A DNA stretch of 64,000 nt from Molanna angustata (Eukaryota > Arthropoda > Insecta > Trichoptera > Molannidae), in NCBI GenBank assembly GCA_963576475.1, contig OY754982.1, positions 14,022,501 to 14,086,500 on the forward strand, read 5' to 3'. The translations under genes and the position numbers were made by a program. The notes beneath the pieces are model-generated. The model was given only the letters and a program-made list of their open reading frames with translations, had not been told where the DNA came from and made no database searches. Of this stretch, positions 45,135 through 55,965 are shown one piece after another (within the stretch, counting starts at the first letter, position 1; each line of letters opens with the position of its first letter).

Positions 45135-45770
45135 AGAAAAGTTTAAATCCAGAAACCATCCTGGAAGAACCGCGAAGAGATGAAAGAACATTATTTTCCC
45201 AGGATGCTCTACTTAATAGGTAAAATGACTAAATACACGAAGAAGAAGAAAAAAGTTTAAACCCAGATACCTGCGAAGAGATGGAAGGACAGTTGGACCT
45301 TCTTCTCCCAGGATTCTCCAACTTCATAGGTAAAATGACCAAAAATACACGATGAAGAAGAAGAAGAAGAAATAAGTTTAAATCCAGATACCTGCGAAGA
45401 GATGGAAGGAAAATTGGACATTCTTCTCCCAGGTTAGTCCACCTTCAAAGGTAAAATGACCAAATAGACGATGAAGAAGAAGAAGAAAAAAGTTTAAATC
45501 CAGAAACCTGCGAAGAGATGGAAGGAAAATTGGACCTTCATCTCCCAGGATAGTTCATCTTCATAGGTAAGATGACCAAGTACACGTTGAAGAAAAAGAA
45601 GAAAAAAGTTTATATGCAGAACCCGTCCTGGAAGACCTGTGAAGAGATGGAGGGACAGTCGGACCTTCTTTTCCCAGGATACTCCCCCTTCATAGGTAAA
45701 ACGACCAAATACACGAAGAAGAAGAAGAATAAGAAAAAAGTTTAAATCCAAAAACCATCCTGGGCATACG
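45135..45770. repeat. ~116-bp satellite derived from a LINE 3' end
   Basis: Units begin GTTTAAATCC at 45141, 45255, 45376, 45492, 45608 and 45740 (spacings 114, 121, 116, 116, 132). Each holds GAAGAGATGGAAGGACAGTT and CTTCTCCCAGGA and ends with (GAA)n. The core closely resembles the last ORF bases of LINE family D at about 40792-40828 (AAGAGATGGAGGGAGAGCTG, CGTCCCAGGA), and the (GAA)n matches that LINE's tail. Confidence 0.85.
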
Positions 45771-46660
45771 CTCGACAATTCACCAAAGTTTCATTATAAT
45801 CGGACAAACGGTTGATAAATAAATAAATAAAATAATTTTCCTATAGGAAATCAGTATAGGTATATTATTGTTGATTTGTAAGTAAATAGTATTAGGTAGG
45901 TACCTACCTACAACAACCTTCTAAATAAATTCGATTCCTAACAAATTTTATTTGAATATCACATTCTTTCTGTAGCCATGGAAACGATTCGAACACGTAA
46001 GTAATATCGAATGGTTCGGATACATTTTTTGAATATGTAGGTACCTACATTGGTTTGTTCGATGCCATAAAAATGAAAATTGTCCGAAATATCAAATATT
46101 ATATACAAATTATGCAATTTTATTATGCCCATATCTTTACTAATAATTAACAGACTTTTACAATATACGTCTTAAAACTTGCTGTAATGTCTTGTGTTTC
46201 ATTTTATTATTTCATATTTATATTTATTTCAAAGGTTTATTATTTTCAAGAACATATTCATTCGGTAGGAAAATGAAATATTGTATGAAAAGATATTAAA
46301 ATGGCGGCATTTATGTACAAAACGCTTACTTTAAAAATAAGTTAAACATTATAATTATACAAAATATTCACCATGTTTTTCACTTAAACGCTAAGTTATA
46401 CTTGAAAGTAAATTTTTTTCGTGTAAATACGTACTTCTAACTTTTAAACTAACAGATATATGCGTGCAAAATGTACACTTTTTTGACAGATACGACTTGG
46501 AAAATTTTGTATGAAAAAAATAATTATTGAAATATTTTTAAAATTCAGCATTTTTATCGCATTATTTTTAGCGTGACACTGCATCAGGTATACAGGTACA
46601 CGTTCGCACATAAATTAGATTTTTAGATGCTCTTGGTTTTTCAGAAGGCGTGAGACAAAC
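45771..46660. other. AT-rich spacer
   Basis: Begins with 'cattataatcggacaaacgg' and (AAAT)n, a retroelement-like tail. No gene. Confidence 0.35.
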
Positions 46661-46692
46661 ACACACACACACACATACACACACACATACAC
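46660..46692. repeat. (CA)n microsatellite
   Basis: Interrupted CA repeat. Confidence 0.9.
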
Positions 46693-46721
46693 TAACATTT
46701 TGATTGCTTTATTACTTTAGA

Positions 46722-46878
46722 TAAAATATATAAGATTAATACCTACTCATACGATTATCCTATTTTCTTATATAAAATATATAAGATTAATACCTACTCA
46801 TGCGATTATCCTATTTTCTTATATAAAATATATAAGATTAATACCTACTCATGCGATTATCCTATTTTCTTATATTTT
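46722..46878. repeat. 51-bp tandem repeat, about three units
   Basis: ACCTACTCAT(A/G)CGATTATCC begins at 46741, 46792 and 46843. Units are nearly identical. Confidence 0.95.
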
Positions 46879-46975
46879 TTCGGAATGAAAGAGCTTTTTA
46901 CAGTAAATTAAACCATATGTAGATTATACAACAATTTCAGTTGTTACTATTTTTATATAAAAAATCTTTCTTGTA

Positions 46976-48255
46976 AAATTCTGTTACCCGAATGCAGTCC
47001 TAGGTACCTAAATACTAACTCCTAACCTCACTGGAGTATTTAGTATTCTTAAGTTAGCAATTGCGTTGCAGAGACATGATGGCGTATAATTTCACATTTT
47101 GTGAATGAAGAAAAAAAATAGATAGTTTTCCATGGGCTTGGACTGACGTTTAAAATGTTTTTTGCTATAACAACACAAACATAATATGTAACGAACTTCA
47201 CACTGTCAGCTCGATGTCACGATTTTTCAGAAATTCCAGCGAATTTTTGGCATCTCGTATGGATCGCTGAATACTTTTTTTAGTATTTTATTTGACAAAA
47301 TTACCTAATGTATATTTGACGAAGTCGCTAAAATCATCATCCATCGAAAACATTTCGTATTTTAGTATTAAACCACTCGTAAGGTTCCCCGCGATCAACC
47401 TTACTTTTTGACAGTTTGCAAATGTTAGTTTACGTCGACACGCATGCGCTAAGTATTTAGATATGTCTCTGCAATGCAATTTTCATACAAAAATTTCGTA
47501 GCATCCTCCATTTAGGAAGCCACGTGATTTCCTAACTTAAGTGAGCAACTGTGCAATGAAAACATGATTGATATTTAGGTAGCATTCGGACCTTAAATAC
47601 TAAATTCTAATACTAACCATGTTTTCATTGCACAGTCGCTCACTTAAGTTAGGAGATCACGTGGCTTCCTAACTGAAGGATGCTACGACATTTTTCTATG
47701 AGAATTGGATTGCAGAGACATATCTAAATACTTAGCGCATGCGCATCGGTTTAAACTAACATTTGCGAATTGTCAAAAAGTAAGGTTGATAGCGAGGAAC
47801 CTTACGAGTGGTTTAATATTAAAATACGAGATTTTTTCGGTGGATGATGATTTTATCGGCTTCGTTGAATATGTATTTGGTAATTCAAATCAAATGCCAG
47901 AGTATTCAGCGATCCATACGAGATGCCGAAAATTCGGTGGGATTTCAAAAAAATCATGACATCAACTGTCAGTGTGAAGTTGGTTACATAATATGTTTGT
48001 GTTGTTGTAGAAAAAACCATTTTAAACGTCAAACGTCAGAAAAGAGATATCTTTCTAAGCCCATAGAAAGTTATCTATCGCTTTTCTTCACACACAATGA
48101 TGTGAAATTCTACGCCATCGAACTTAAGTTTGGCGTAGTATTTAGTTAGAGATGTCTCTGCAACGCAATTGCTAATTTAAGAATACTAAATACTCCAGTG
48201 AGGTTAGGAGTTAGTATTTAGGTACCTAGGTCTGTGCATTCGGGTCATAGTGTTT
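46976..48255. mobile_element. Foldback element, 1,280 bp, nearly all inverted repeat
   Basis: The left arm runs about 46976-47572 and the right arm about 47618-48255 in inverted orientation, separated by about 45 bp. Ends are AAATTCTGTTACCCGAATGC and, inverted, AAACACTATGACCCGAATGC, each next to a TA. Strong pairs include 'GCAATTGCGTTGCAGAGAC', 'CCACTCGTAAGGTTCC' and 'TTTTCATTGCACAG' with their complements. Some frames are open over 80-100 codons (47705-47959), but the two arms read similarly and carry no recognisable domain. Transcription would give a long double-stranded RNA hairpin. A solo end lies at 43316. Confidence 0.85.
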
Positions 48256-48875
48256 TATTCTGTGTCAAATAAGTTATGTTTTAAAACTTCCTTGTCTTCC
48301 TTTTGTCTTACTTTGTACGTTCTAAGTCTTTTGTCGGTTTGGAAAAAGGAAATATTACGCCCCCATAATTTCACCCTGACACTAAGAACATTAACCAAAA
48401 AGGTATCACAAATAATAACTGCAATAAAAGAGCTATACCCGAGGGTCGGGACGGTTCATGTTATGTTTCAAGAAATGGATAGGAAAGCTATTTTACCGAG
48501 ACAAGCCTTCGCATTACGTATTCATTTGTAAGAGGAACTTTATTCCAGCTTGCATTATTTTCATTTCGTTTTCCACTGGAAGTTACAGCTAAGAGCAGGC
48601 AGGCTTACTCCTTGAAAATGAAACTGCTACCTGGTGTGTGTACGTGCACTTTTTGTATTATGTTTTGTATTAACTCCCGTTCAAAGCAACGATGAGTATC
48701 TATACAAAAGAATAGTAGGTACATTTTCTCAAGATACTCTGATGAAAAAACAAACTTAGTTGATCAATCTGTACATATACTTCAAAAACAAACAAACTAC
48801 ATTGTATCAAATACTTCTTTAACAACATTTCTTCTAAAAAGAATTCTTACAATATCATTAAGAAAGAGTTTATAC
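48256..48875. other. Spacer without a recognised gene
   Basis: The open frame at 48250-48531 has no domain that I can name. Confidence 0.4.
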
Positions 48876-48910
48876 GTCAGAAAACATTAAGTGAGAAAGA
48901 GACAATAATA

Positions 48911-49484
48911 CAGGGAGCGGCAGAAATAACTCCCCAATTTGAAGGTCTATTAAAAAATACGTAATAGATTTTAGTCAAACTTTTATTATACCATAATAAG
49001 AATTATCATTGCCATTTATTATAAATAAAATATCTAAATGATTAAAGTTTCAGTTACTTAAAAATAATATCACTTAAACGGCGACCGTCATTGTCTATAC
49101 ACGACTGAAGCCTCACTCGGAAATTGCGCATTACTCTCGTCGTCATCTCTTGTGGAATTTCCGCGATTTCGTGTCGGATAGCAGCTTTGAGTTCGTCGGT
49201 AGTCCTCGGTTTGTTTTTGTAGACTTTACTCTTTAAGTAGCCCCATAGAAAGAAGTCGCAAGCAGCAAGACCGGGTGAACGAGCTGGCCACGGCATGTCA
49301 CCTCGTAGTGAGATTAAAAGCCCTGGAAATAATTGTTTTAGGACTTCGACTTAGCGACTTAGGACTTAGCGACAGACAATTGCAACACTAGAACTGCACT
49401 ATGGAACCAGTCCGGACTCGCCTACTACCACTAGCGCTGAGCTACGACGGTGGCAAATTCGGGATTTATTTCTGCCGCTCCCTG
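48911..49484 (-). mobile_element. Mariner-like deletion derivative
   Basis: Terminal inverted repeats CAGGGAGCGGCAGAAATAA at both ends (19 bp, perfect), each flanked by TA, the target of Tc1/mariner transposases. 574 bp total, holding only the last 80 codons of a transposase. An autonomous partner would be about 1.3 kb. Confidence 0.92.
49054..49296 (-). pseudogene. Mariner-like transposase C-terminal fragment
   Basis: 'WPARSPGLAACDFFLWGYLKSKVY', 'PRTTDELKAAIRHEIAEI', 'VMRNFRVRLQSCIDNDGRRLSDIIFK'. The CDFFLWG block carries the third catalytic acid of the DDE/D core; the first two acids and the DNA-binding domain are missing. Stop is at 49054. Not functional alone. Confidence 0.88.
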
Positions 49485-49984
49485 TATATTCTTCAGACAC
49501 ATACTGCAGACATATTTTCTTTTTCTCTAGTGCAATCGCATTATAATTATCTCTCACAGCAAGTAATGACTGTAAAAGAAACGAACTTATATTAAATTAT
49601 AGCTGTGTGAAAAAAACAAATACAACAACAGATTCCCTCTGCAAACTTACTATCTACTCAAAATATAAATAACGTTATCGAATAAATATGCAGTATGAAA
49701 TGATATATGTGGTCGTTACTTCTCAGTTCTAGTGTAATATTTACAGGTTTTCATCACACAAGATGACATTTGGACAATGACAATACATCCAAACACTGCA
49801 ACATCTTGCGAGCAACTAAAGTGCGATAAGAATCAAGTGAGGTGAATTTAAAGACTAGTAACGTATTTATTATGTTTATATATCTACCTTCTACTTTCAC
49901 TTTAAGCGCTTGTGCAACCATATATGCAATCATAAAATATTCGACAGAAATATTTATGTGATACTTGTAACTAGTCATTTATTG

Positions 49985-50361
49985 AATTTCTTCTTCTTGT
50001 TTCATTAGGCCCAAGACCTGTTTTATGCACCATTTACAGCCTCATGTGATGTGGACTGCCAAATATATCTCGCCATCTTTTTGGTAGGCGTCCTCGTGGT
50101 CGAGACCCCTCCGGTACGTTGTATCGGGCTATCTTCGGACATGCGGCTGATGTGCTCGTTCCAGTACCTTCTCCTTTGGCACTCCCATCTTACGATGTCC
50201 CCAGCTTCGAAGATTCTTCGGATCTTTGTATTTCTGACTCTATCACGAAGACTTTTGCCAGGTATGCATCGCAGTTTTTTCATTTCGCTGGTGCGCAGGA
50301 GTTGTTTGGTACGGACCTTATCAGCCCTGGATTCAATGGCGTATGTTAGGATGGGTCTCAC
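49985..50361 (-). pseudogene. LINE C-terminus (family D), (GAA)n tail
   Basis: 'MRPILTYAIESRADKVRTKQLLRTSEMKKLRCIPGKSLRDRVRNTKIRR', 'YWNEHISRMSED', then degraded sequence to GAAGAAGAA at about 49990. Same family as 40225 and 61545. Short and 5' truncated. Confidence 0.82.
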
Positions 50362-51147
50362 TTATTCACTTTGAAGCATAATTTTGTACTGCAAAATGAA
50401 GCACAAACTTACATGAAACTCCTCACTACCAAAATCAATCCACTAAGTATTCAAATTTTGTATGGAATTTTTTAGCATTTTCATGCACAGGGTTTGTTTG
50501 ATTTTTTTTTATTTAAATATTTTAACCCATTTAAGCCTAGTGATCCGATTTTGTAACACTAGACTCGTTGCAGATTTTTTTTTTTACTTGTTAATATCAA
50601 CAACACATGACGTTAGAAGTATCAAGTGGGTGATAGTGTTAGTGTACCTTGCTTTTGGTTAGTATTTGAACGTGCATAGACCTGTAATGACGTCACAATA
50701 TATTTAAAAACATTGACGTATAATATTGGACGATTTCAGCAACGTATTTTCCAACTTAGGTAATTATTACTTTTGCTCTTTTGGTCCTATGAATACAATT
50801 TTTGCTATTACTAATCTACTTTATATACGCTACCGTGTTATAGTCACAATATAGAGAAATTATTGATATTGTCGCTATTATGGGTTTATAAAGTCGGGTG
50901 TTCCGATTTTAAAACACTAGGCTCATACATATCACATTCAATGCTGCACGCTAGTGAAGAAAGTTTAGATTGATGTTTATTTATTTTTCTATTTTAGTTA
51001 CAAGTTTATTATATTTAACAAAATGTAACTTATATATAATATCAAATAAAATAATAAATATAGTAAAGTACTAAATTTAAAACATTCATACGTCGAAGAG
51101 CTCTAATATTTTTTATTTATTTTAAGTTAAATAAGGCCTTCTCCAAG

Positions 51148-51330
51148 ATGTCGAAGGGCTTATCGTTATATGAAATTGTGGAAATGCTAGAAACAGAAAA
51201 TAATATTAGAACAAGGACTATAATTATCGAACAGCCTGAAAACGCAACAGCGCCAATTTCAGATGAAGATTATGGAGACGAAGAGGGTGGAACGATAAAT
51301 AATCTACCAGGTTCTTTGAAAAAATGCTAA
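51148..51330 (+). pseudogene. PiggyBac transposase N-terminal fragment
   Basis: 60 codons from an ATG: 'LSLYEIVEMLETENN' and the acidic 'SDEDYGDEEGG' followed by 'INNLPGSL', typical of the acidic N-terminus. Stops where the internal deletion begins. Confidence 0.8.
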
Positions 51331-51343
51331 ATATCAAGCATCA

Positions 51344-51697
51344 ATACGAGGAAAGAAATGGTATTCGAGCCCTTTGTTCTTCTGTTTCGAATTAATTTTA
51401 CTAAATGCTTGGCAATTACACAAAACATTTGAGGAAAAACCTTTAGATCTTTCGGAGTTTCGTCGCCGTATAGAGTCTAATTATCTGGAGACCTACGTTC
51501 ATCCTCCAGAGACTGGAAGAAAGGGAAGACCATCTCAGAGGTGCAATATGGGTTCAAGATATGATGGTCTGAATCATTATATAGTAAACCAAAATAAGCA
51601 AACAAGTTGCCGTCAATGCCATAAAAACACATTTAAATGTGAAAAATGTAATGTTGCCTTGCATGTCAAATGTGCAATCATATATCATCATAAGTAG
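51344..51697 (+). pseudogene. PiggyBac transposase C-terminal fragment with Cys-rich domain
   Basis: From about 51355 'KWYSSPLFFCFELILLNAWQL', then 'LSEFRRRI', a basic 'TGRKGRPSQR', 'RYDGLNHYI' and the Cys/His finger 'CRQCHKNTFKCEKCNVALHVKCAIIYHH'. The finger binds the element's subterminal repeats in piggyBac enzymes. The catalytic Asp region is absent, so it cannot transpose, though DNA-binding residues look intact. Confidence 0.9.
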
Positions 51698-52350
51698 TTT
51701 TTTTTTAATAGTAATTTTTGTAGTACCTAGTAATAATAATGCTAAGACAATAATATTTTAATAATAATATTTTTATAGTATCTAGTAGTAGTCACCAAAT
51801 AATTATGTAAAAACAGTATATTCTTCTAATGTCATAAAAATGTAGTCCATGTGCCTAGTGATCCGATTTCGGAACACCTTATTTCTCAAAAACTAGAAAC
51901 AATAAAAAAAAAGTAACATACTTAAAAATATTTTTTTTACACCATTTCATGTAACATATATGAATTTCAGGAAAAAAATCGCAAAAAAAACCTAAGGTCT
52001 AAATGGGTTAATATGAAAACTTAATAACTCTTCAATGTCATTTTATGAAAGTGATTTGCCTTTTTAGCAATTTGAAAATAAAATTATCAAATTTTAAGTT
52101 TCCTGAGCTTGGGGCCACTGTAAAATATTTGACATTTAAAAAAATGAGAAACACTACCTATTATGATATCCATCAAAATCTTATGGAATCTGAACGAGTA
52201 TTAGATATACAATTTTACAAAATTTGAAAAGATCGAATGAGTACTTAAGTCCATAATCGATGAAGTAGAATAAACACGCTGTACATGGCTCAAAGTACAC
52301 AACACACACAGATACATTACGATGAAACTTTCAGAATACAATCTCAGCAT

Positions 52351-52797
52351 TATCATCATTGGAACTACAGTCCGCTACGGACCCTGGCCTCCTCCATAAA
52401 TCGTCTCCATCCCTCCCTATCGACTGCCAGTCTTCTCCAATTTATCAGGTCCATTTCTCTTATACCACAACCTAGGTCTGCCTCTACTTCTTCTGCCTTC
52501 GGGACAGGTGTCTAATACCTTTTTAGGAATACGGTCATCATCCATCCGGCAAACATGTCCAAGCAAACGTAGACGCTGAATTTTAATAAATTGGACTACA
52601 TTCATTTCGTTGTACATTGCCTCTAGCTCATGATTATACCGTATTCTCCAGCCCCTTCATCGTTAGTTGGGCTAGAGATTTTCCTTAGTATCTTCCTTTC
52701 AAACACCAATAACATTTTTTCGTCCTTTTCTGCTCACATTCTGCATTCTGCTCCGTATGCCAGGACTGGTCGGAGAAGAGTTTTGTATATAAGGACC
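52351..52797 (-). pseudogene. LINE C-terminus (family A), joined to RTE fragment
   Basis: Minus reading from 52797: 'KVLIYKTLLRPVLAYGAEC', 'LVFERKILRKI', 'MYNEMNVVQFIKIQRLRLLGHVCRMDDDRIPKKVLDTCPEGRRSRGRP', then frame-shifted 'WRRFMEEARVRSGL'-like codons and a TGATGATAAT end at 52345-52355. It is a relative of 11918-12720. Its 5' boundary coincides exactly with the start of an RTE fragment of the same orientation. Confidence 0.8.
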
Positions 52798-53545
52798 TTA
52801 TGTATATTCGGATCGTGTGCATCGTCTAATACATGTTCGTATATTGCTCACACTTCTAACATTTCCGTCTTTCAAAATTTCGTTCACATTGTTGTGCCAT
52901 CCCTTTCTTAGGCGTCCCCGACCTCTCATTCCATTCCTCTCCGCTCTGTATATTTTCTTCGTCAGGCGCTCCTCATTCATTCTCCCCATGTGACCAAACC
53001 ATCTCAATGTGCTCACTTTCATTCTAGTAATGACATCTTTCTTCATCTTACATTCTTTCCTTATGTCCTCATTTCTTACCCGGTCATACATCGTTCTATT
53101 ACAAATCCTTCTTCACGATCTCATTTCAACTGCATTTATTCTACTTTCATGCGTCTTCTGCCATGTCCAGGTTTCACTTGCAAACGTCAAGGTTGGCACT
53201 ACGATGGCGTTATGAATGGCAACTTTGGCATCCTTTGATATGTTGCGATCATTCATAATTGGTCTTAGTGCTCCATTCACTCTGTTTCCTGCCATGACTC
53301 TTCTTTCGATCTCTTTATCGAGTCGTCCGTTCCGTTGAAATATGCTTCCCTTGTATACATAATAGGTATTCGTCGACTTGCTCGAGCCATTCGTTCTCTA
53401 CTCTTATTTTACACGCTGTTCTGCTTTCACTCTTTTCAAAGACCATTGTCTTTGATTTGCTGGCATTCATCCTAAGTCCATTCTCTATACATCCTTCATA
53501 TACCATACTTACAAGCTACTATAAATCTTCCATACTTTCTGCTAA
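52798..53545 (-). pseudogene. RTE fragment, copy 3, old
   Basis: Three frames cover the thumb and tail: 'VFEKSESRTACKIRVENEWLEQVDEYL', 'AGNRVNGALRPIMNDRNISKDAKVAIHNAIVVPTL', 'MYDRVRNEDIRKECKMKKDVITRMKVSTLRWFGHMGRMNEERLTKKIY'. Frameshifted at about 53100 and 53340. It lacks the last 25 codons and the ATGGT tail, unlike the other RTE copies. Confidence 0.88.
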
Positions 53546-53618
53546 TAGAATAAATAAATAACCTTAAAAATTGCGTATTTATAACTCCCCACTATATCCC
53601 TTCGAGTTTGTGAGAAGT

Positions 53619-54547
53619 AAAAATATTGAATGTCATATTATGACTGGAAAAAGTGAGCCAGGCTCTGAAATTAATTTAGGCTTAGTAAAGATGCGAAGGT
53701 TTCTGCAAAAAAAAATACAATGAATTCCGCTTTACCTCAGCCGCGGTTAATTACAATTCCAAAGGAAGAGGTGAGTTTCTCGGAAAATTAATTATTAGCG
53801 AACCCTGTGTCCGGGGTTCACAGTTTCGCACGACACTTTTTATTCATTACGGGGTGCACAGTCGATCATCCGAGGCTTCGGGTAATGACTTTCAACCCCA
53901 AGTTATCACCCCTAGCTCCGGGGGAATTTGTTATCAGATGGAGTATTACCAAATGAACGGTCTCAGTACACCCTGGAGAGGTATCCAACAATGCAGGGAC
54001 AACTATGGAATGTAAAAAATGGGACAATGTATTAATTATTAATGAACCTCAACTAAGGACGAAGTTTGTACCGACCTTAACTCCAATAACGCCTGGATCT
54101 TCACGATTTATCTTTTCACCTTTAGACTTTTGCGAGAACCTAGAGATTTTTTTTTGCAGTGAATTGTTAAAATTATTTAATTTTTTATTGTAATACGAAA
54201 ATCTTAAAAGTATAAAAGAATGAGTTATAGTTTCTTATATTATTTCTGGATATCTTACAGGTGTCCAGAAATAATATAAAATATATAATCACACAACACA
54301 ACAAATTAGGTCCTTCTCCCTTCCTTTTTCCTTCCCCTCCTTTCCCGTCATAATTTAAGTAATATGTTTTGTGACAATTTAAGTTTATTTAATTTTTTTG
54401 TATTGTAGGTATTTCCTTCTATGATTATTTGATGTAGGTACTTACATCAATTGTGGACAAAAGTAATTGGTCTGTATTTTTTTCATTATACAATTTATTT
54501 CCTCTGTATATCTTATAAGACTGTATTTGTCCCTTAAATCAATGAAT
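53619..54547. other. Spacer without a recognised gene
   Basis: A small inverted pair 'tatt(a)tttctgga...tccagaaataatata' lies at 54239-54280. The open frame 54005-54193 has no known domain. Confidence 0.4.
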
Positions 54548-55512
<965 letters not shown>

Positions 55513-55605
55513 TCATTTAACGCGCACCCAATAACAATTTCCCACATTCTTGAGACTTTCGATATTAATCGTCTCATAGATCCAGACTAAAAACGCAATT
55601 AAAAA

Positions 55606-55685
55606 TGTGTCTCCACCGGGAATGGAATCTGGGAACTTTGGATCAGCAGGCAGATACATAACCAACTGAGCCACGAAGGCCGACA
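55606..55685 (-). ncRNA. tRNA-derived SINE head or tRNA pseudogene
   Basis: Minus reading has TGGCTCAGTTGG (55662-55673), a perfect Pol III A box, and about 35 bp downstream a decayed B-box-like AGATTCCATTCCCGG (55617-55631). The start GGCCTTCGTGGCTC is tRNA-like. It sits at the edge of the AAAT field. Confidence 0.6.
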
Positions 55686-55884
55686 GTAATCATTATTGTA
55701 TGCACTTTTTTTAAGTGCAATTTCATTACCTACATTGTATTTATTCTGCAGATCATAAAAACTTTTTTGGGGTTTGACTGAAAAAATGAGTTCAACCGTT
55801 GTCTATGTAAAACTGATCAACTGCATATACCTAAGTTGATGCAATGCACTTTGCGTTATGATATCAATATAAATAAAGTCATTA

Positions 55885-55965
55885 AAACCATCCCATAATG
55901 TGGGTTAACTAGCGACAGGTATGCGGGTGAGCATTACCTTATAAAATGAAATTCAATTGAAAATT
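55885..55965 (+). repeat. Dispersed repeat C, copy 3 (diverged)
   Basis: 'ATCCCATAATGTGGGTTAAC', 'AGCGACAGGTATGCGGGTG', 'ACCTTATAAAA' follow the order of the other two copies. Confidence 0.5.

Larger units (their letters stand above)
48876..49875. repeat. Dispersed repeat E, copy 2, split by mariner-like insert
   Basis: Repeat text runs to 48910, is interrupted by the 574-bp element, and resumes at 49485, keeping co-linearity with 33270-33665 to 49875. Confidence 0.75.
50526..52007 (+). mobile_element. PiggyBac-like element, internally deleted
   Basis: Flanked by TTAA (50522-50525 and 52008-52011). Ends CCCATTTAAGCCT and, inverted, CCCATTTAGACCT. 1,482 bp. Subterminal motifs CCTAGTG.TCCGATTT..AACAC occur at about 50535, 50903-50933 (inverted) and 51855. 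It keeps both ends of a transposase gene and lacks the catalytic middle. Confidence 0.93.
50418..53618 (+). mobile_element. MITE family B, copy 4, interrupted twice
   Basis: Family B sequence occupies 50418-50521, 52012-52349 and 53546-53618. It is split by a piggyBac derivative (50526-52007) at TTAA and by LINE fragments (52351-53545). The right end reads GTTTGTGAGAAGT. Confidence 0.78.

Noticed and set aside
43790..45770. CRISPR array
   Set aside because: Units are direct degenerate tandem repeats without unique spacers, in a eukaryotic setting.
45494..45778. 94-codon minus frame with repeated 'LHLF.G' blocks as a repeat protein
   Set aside because: It is the complement of the ~116-bp satellite; periodicity comes from the DNA repeat.
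47705..48149. 84- and 101-codon frames in the foldback element as a real gene
   Set aside because: They fall in one arm of an inverted repeat, have a counterpart in the other arm, and show no domain.
51148..51697. A host piggyBac-derived domesticated gene
   Set aside because: TTAA flanks, terminal repeats and the missing catalytic core mark a defective element.
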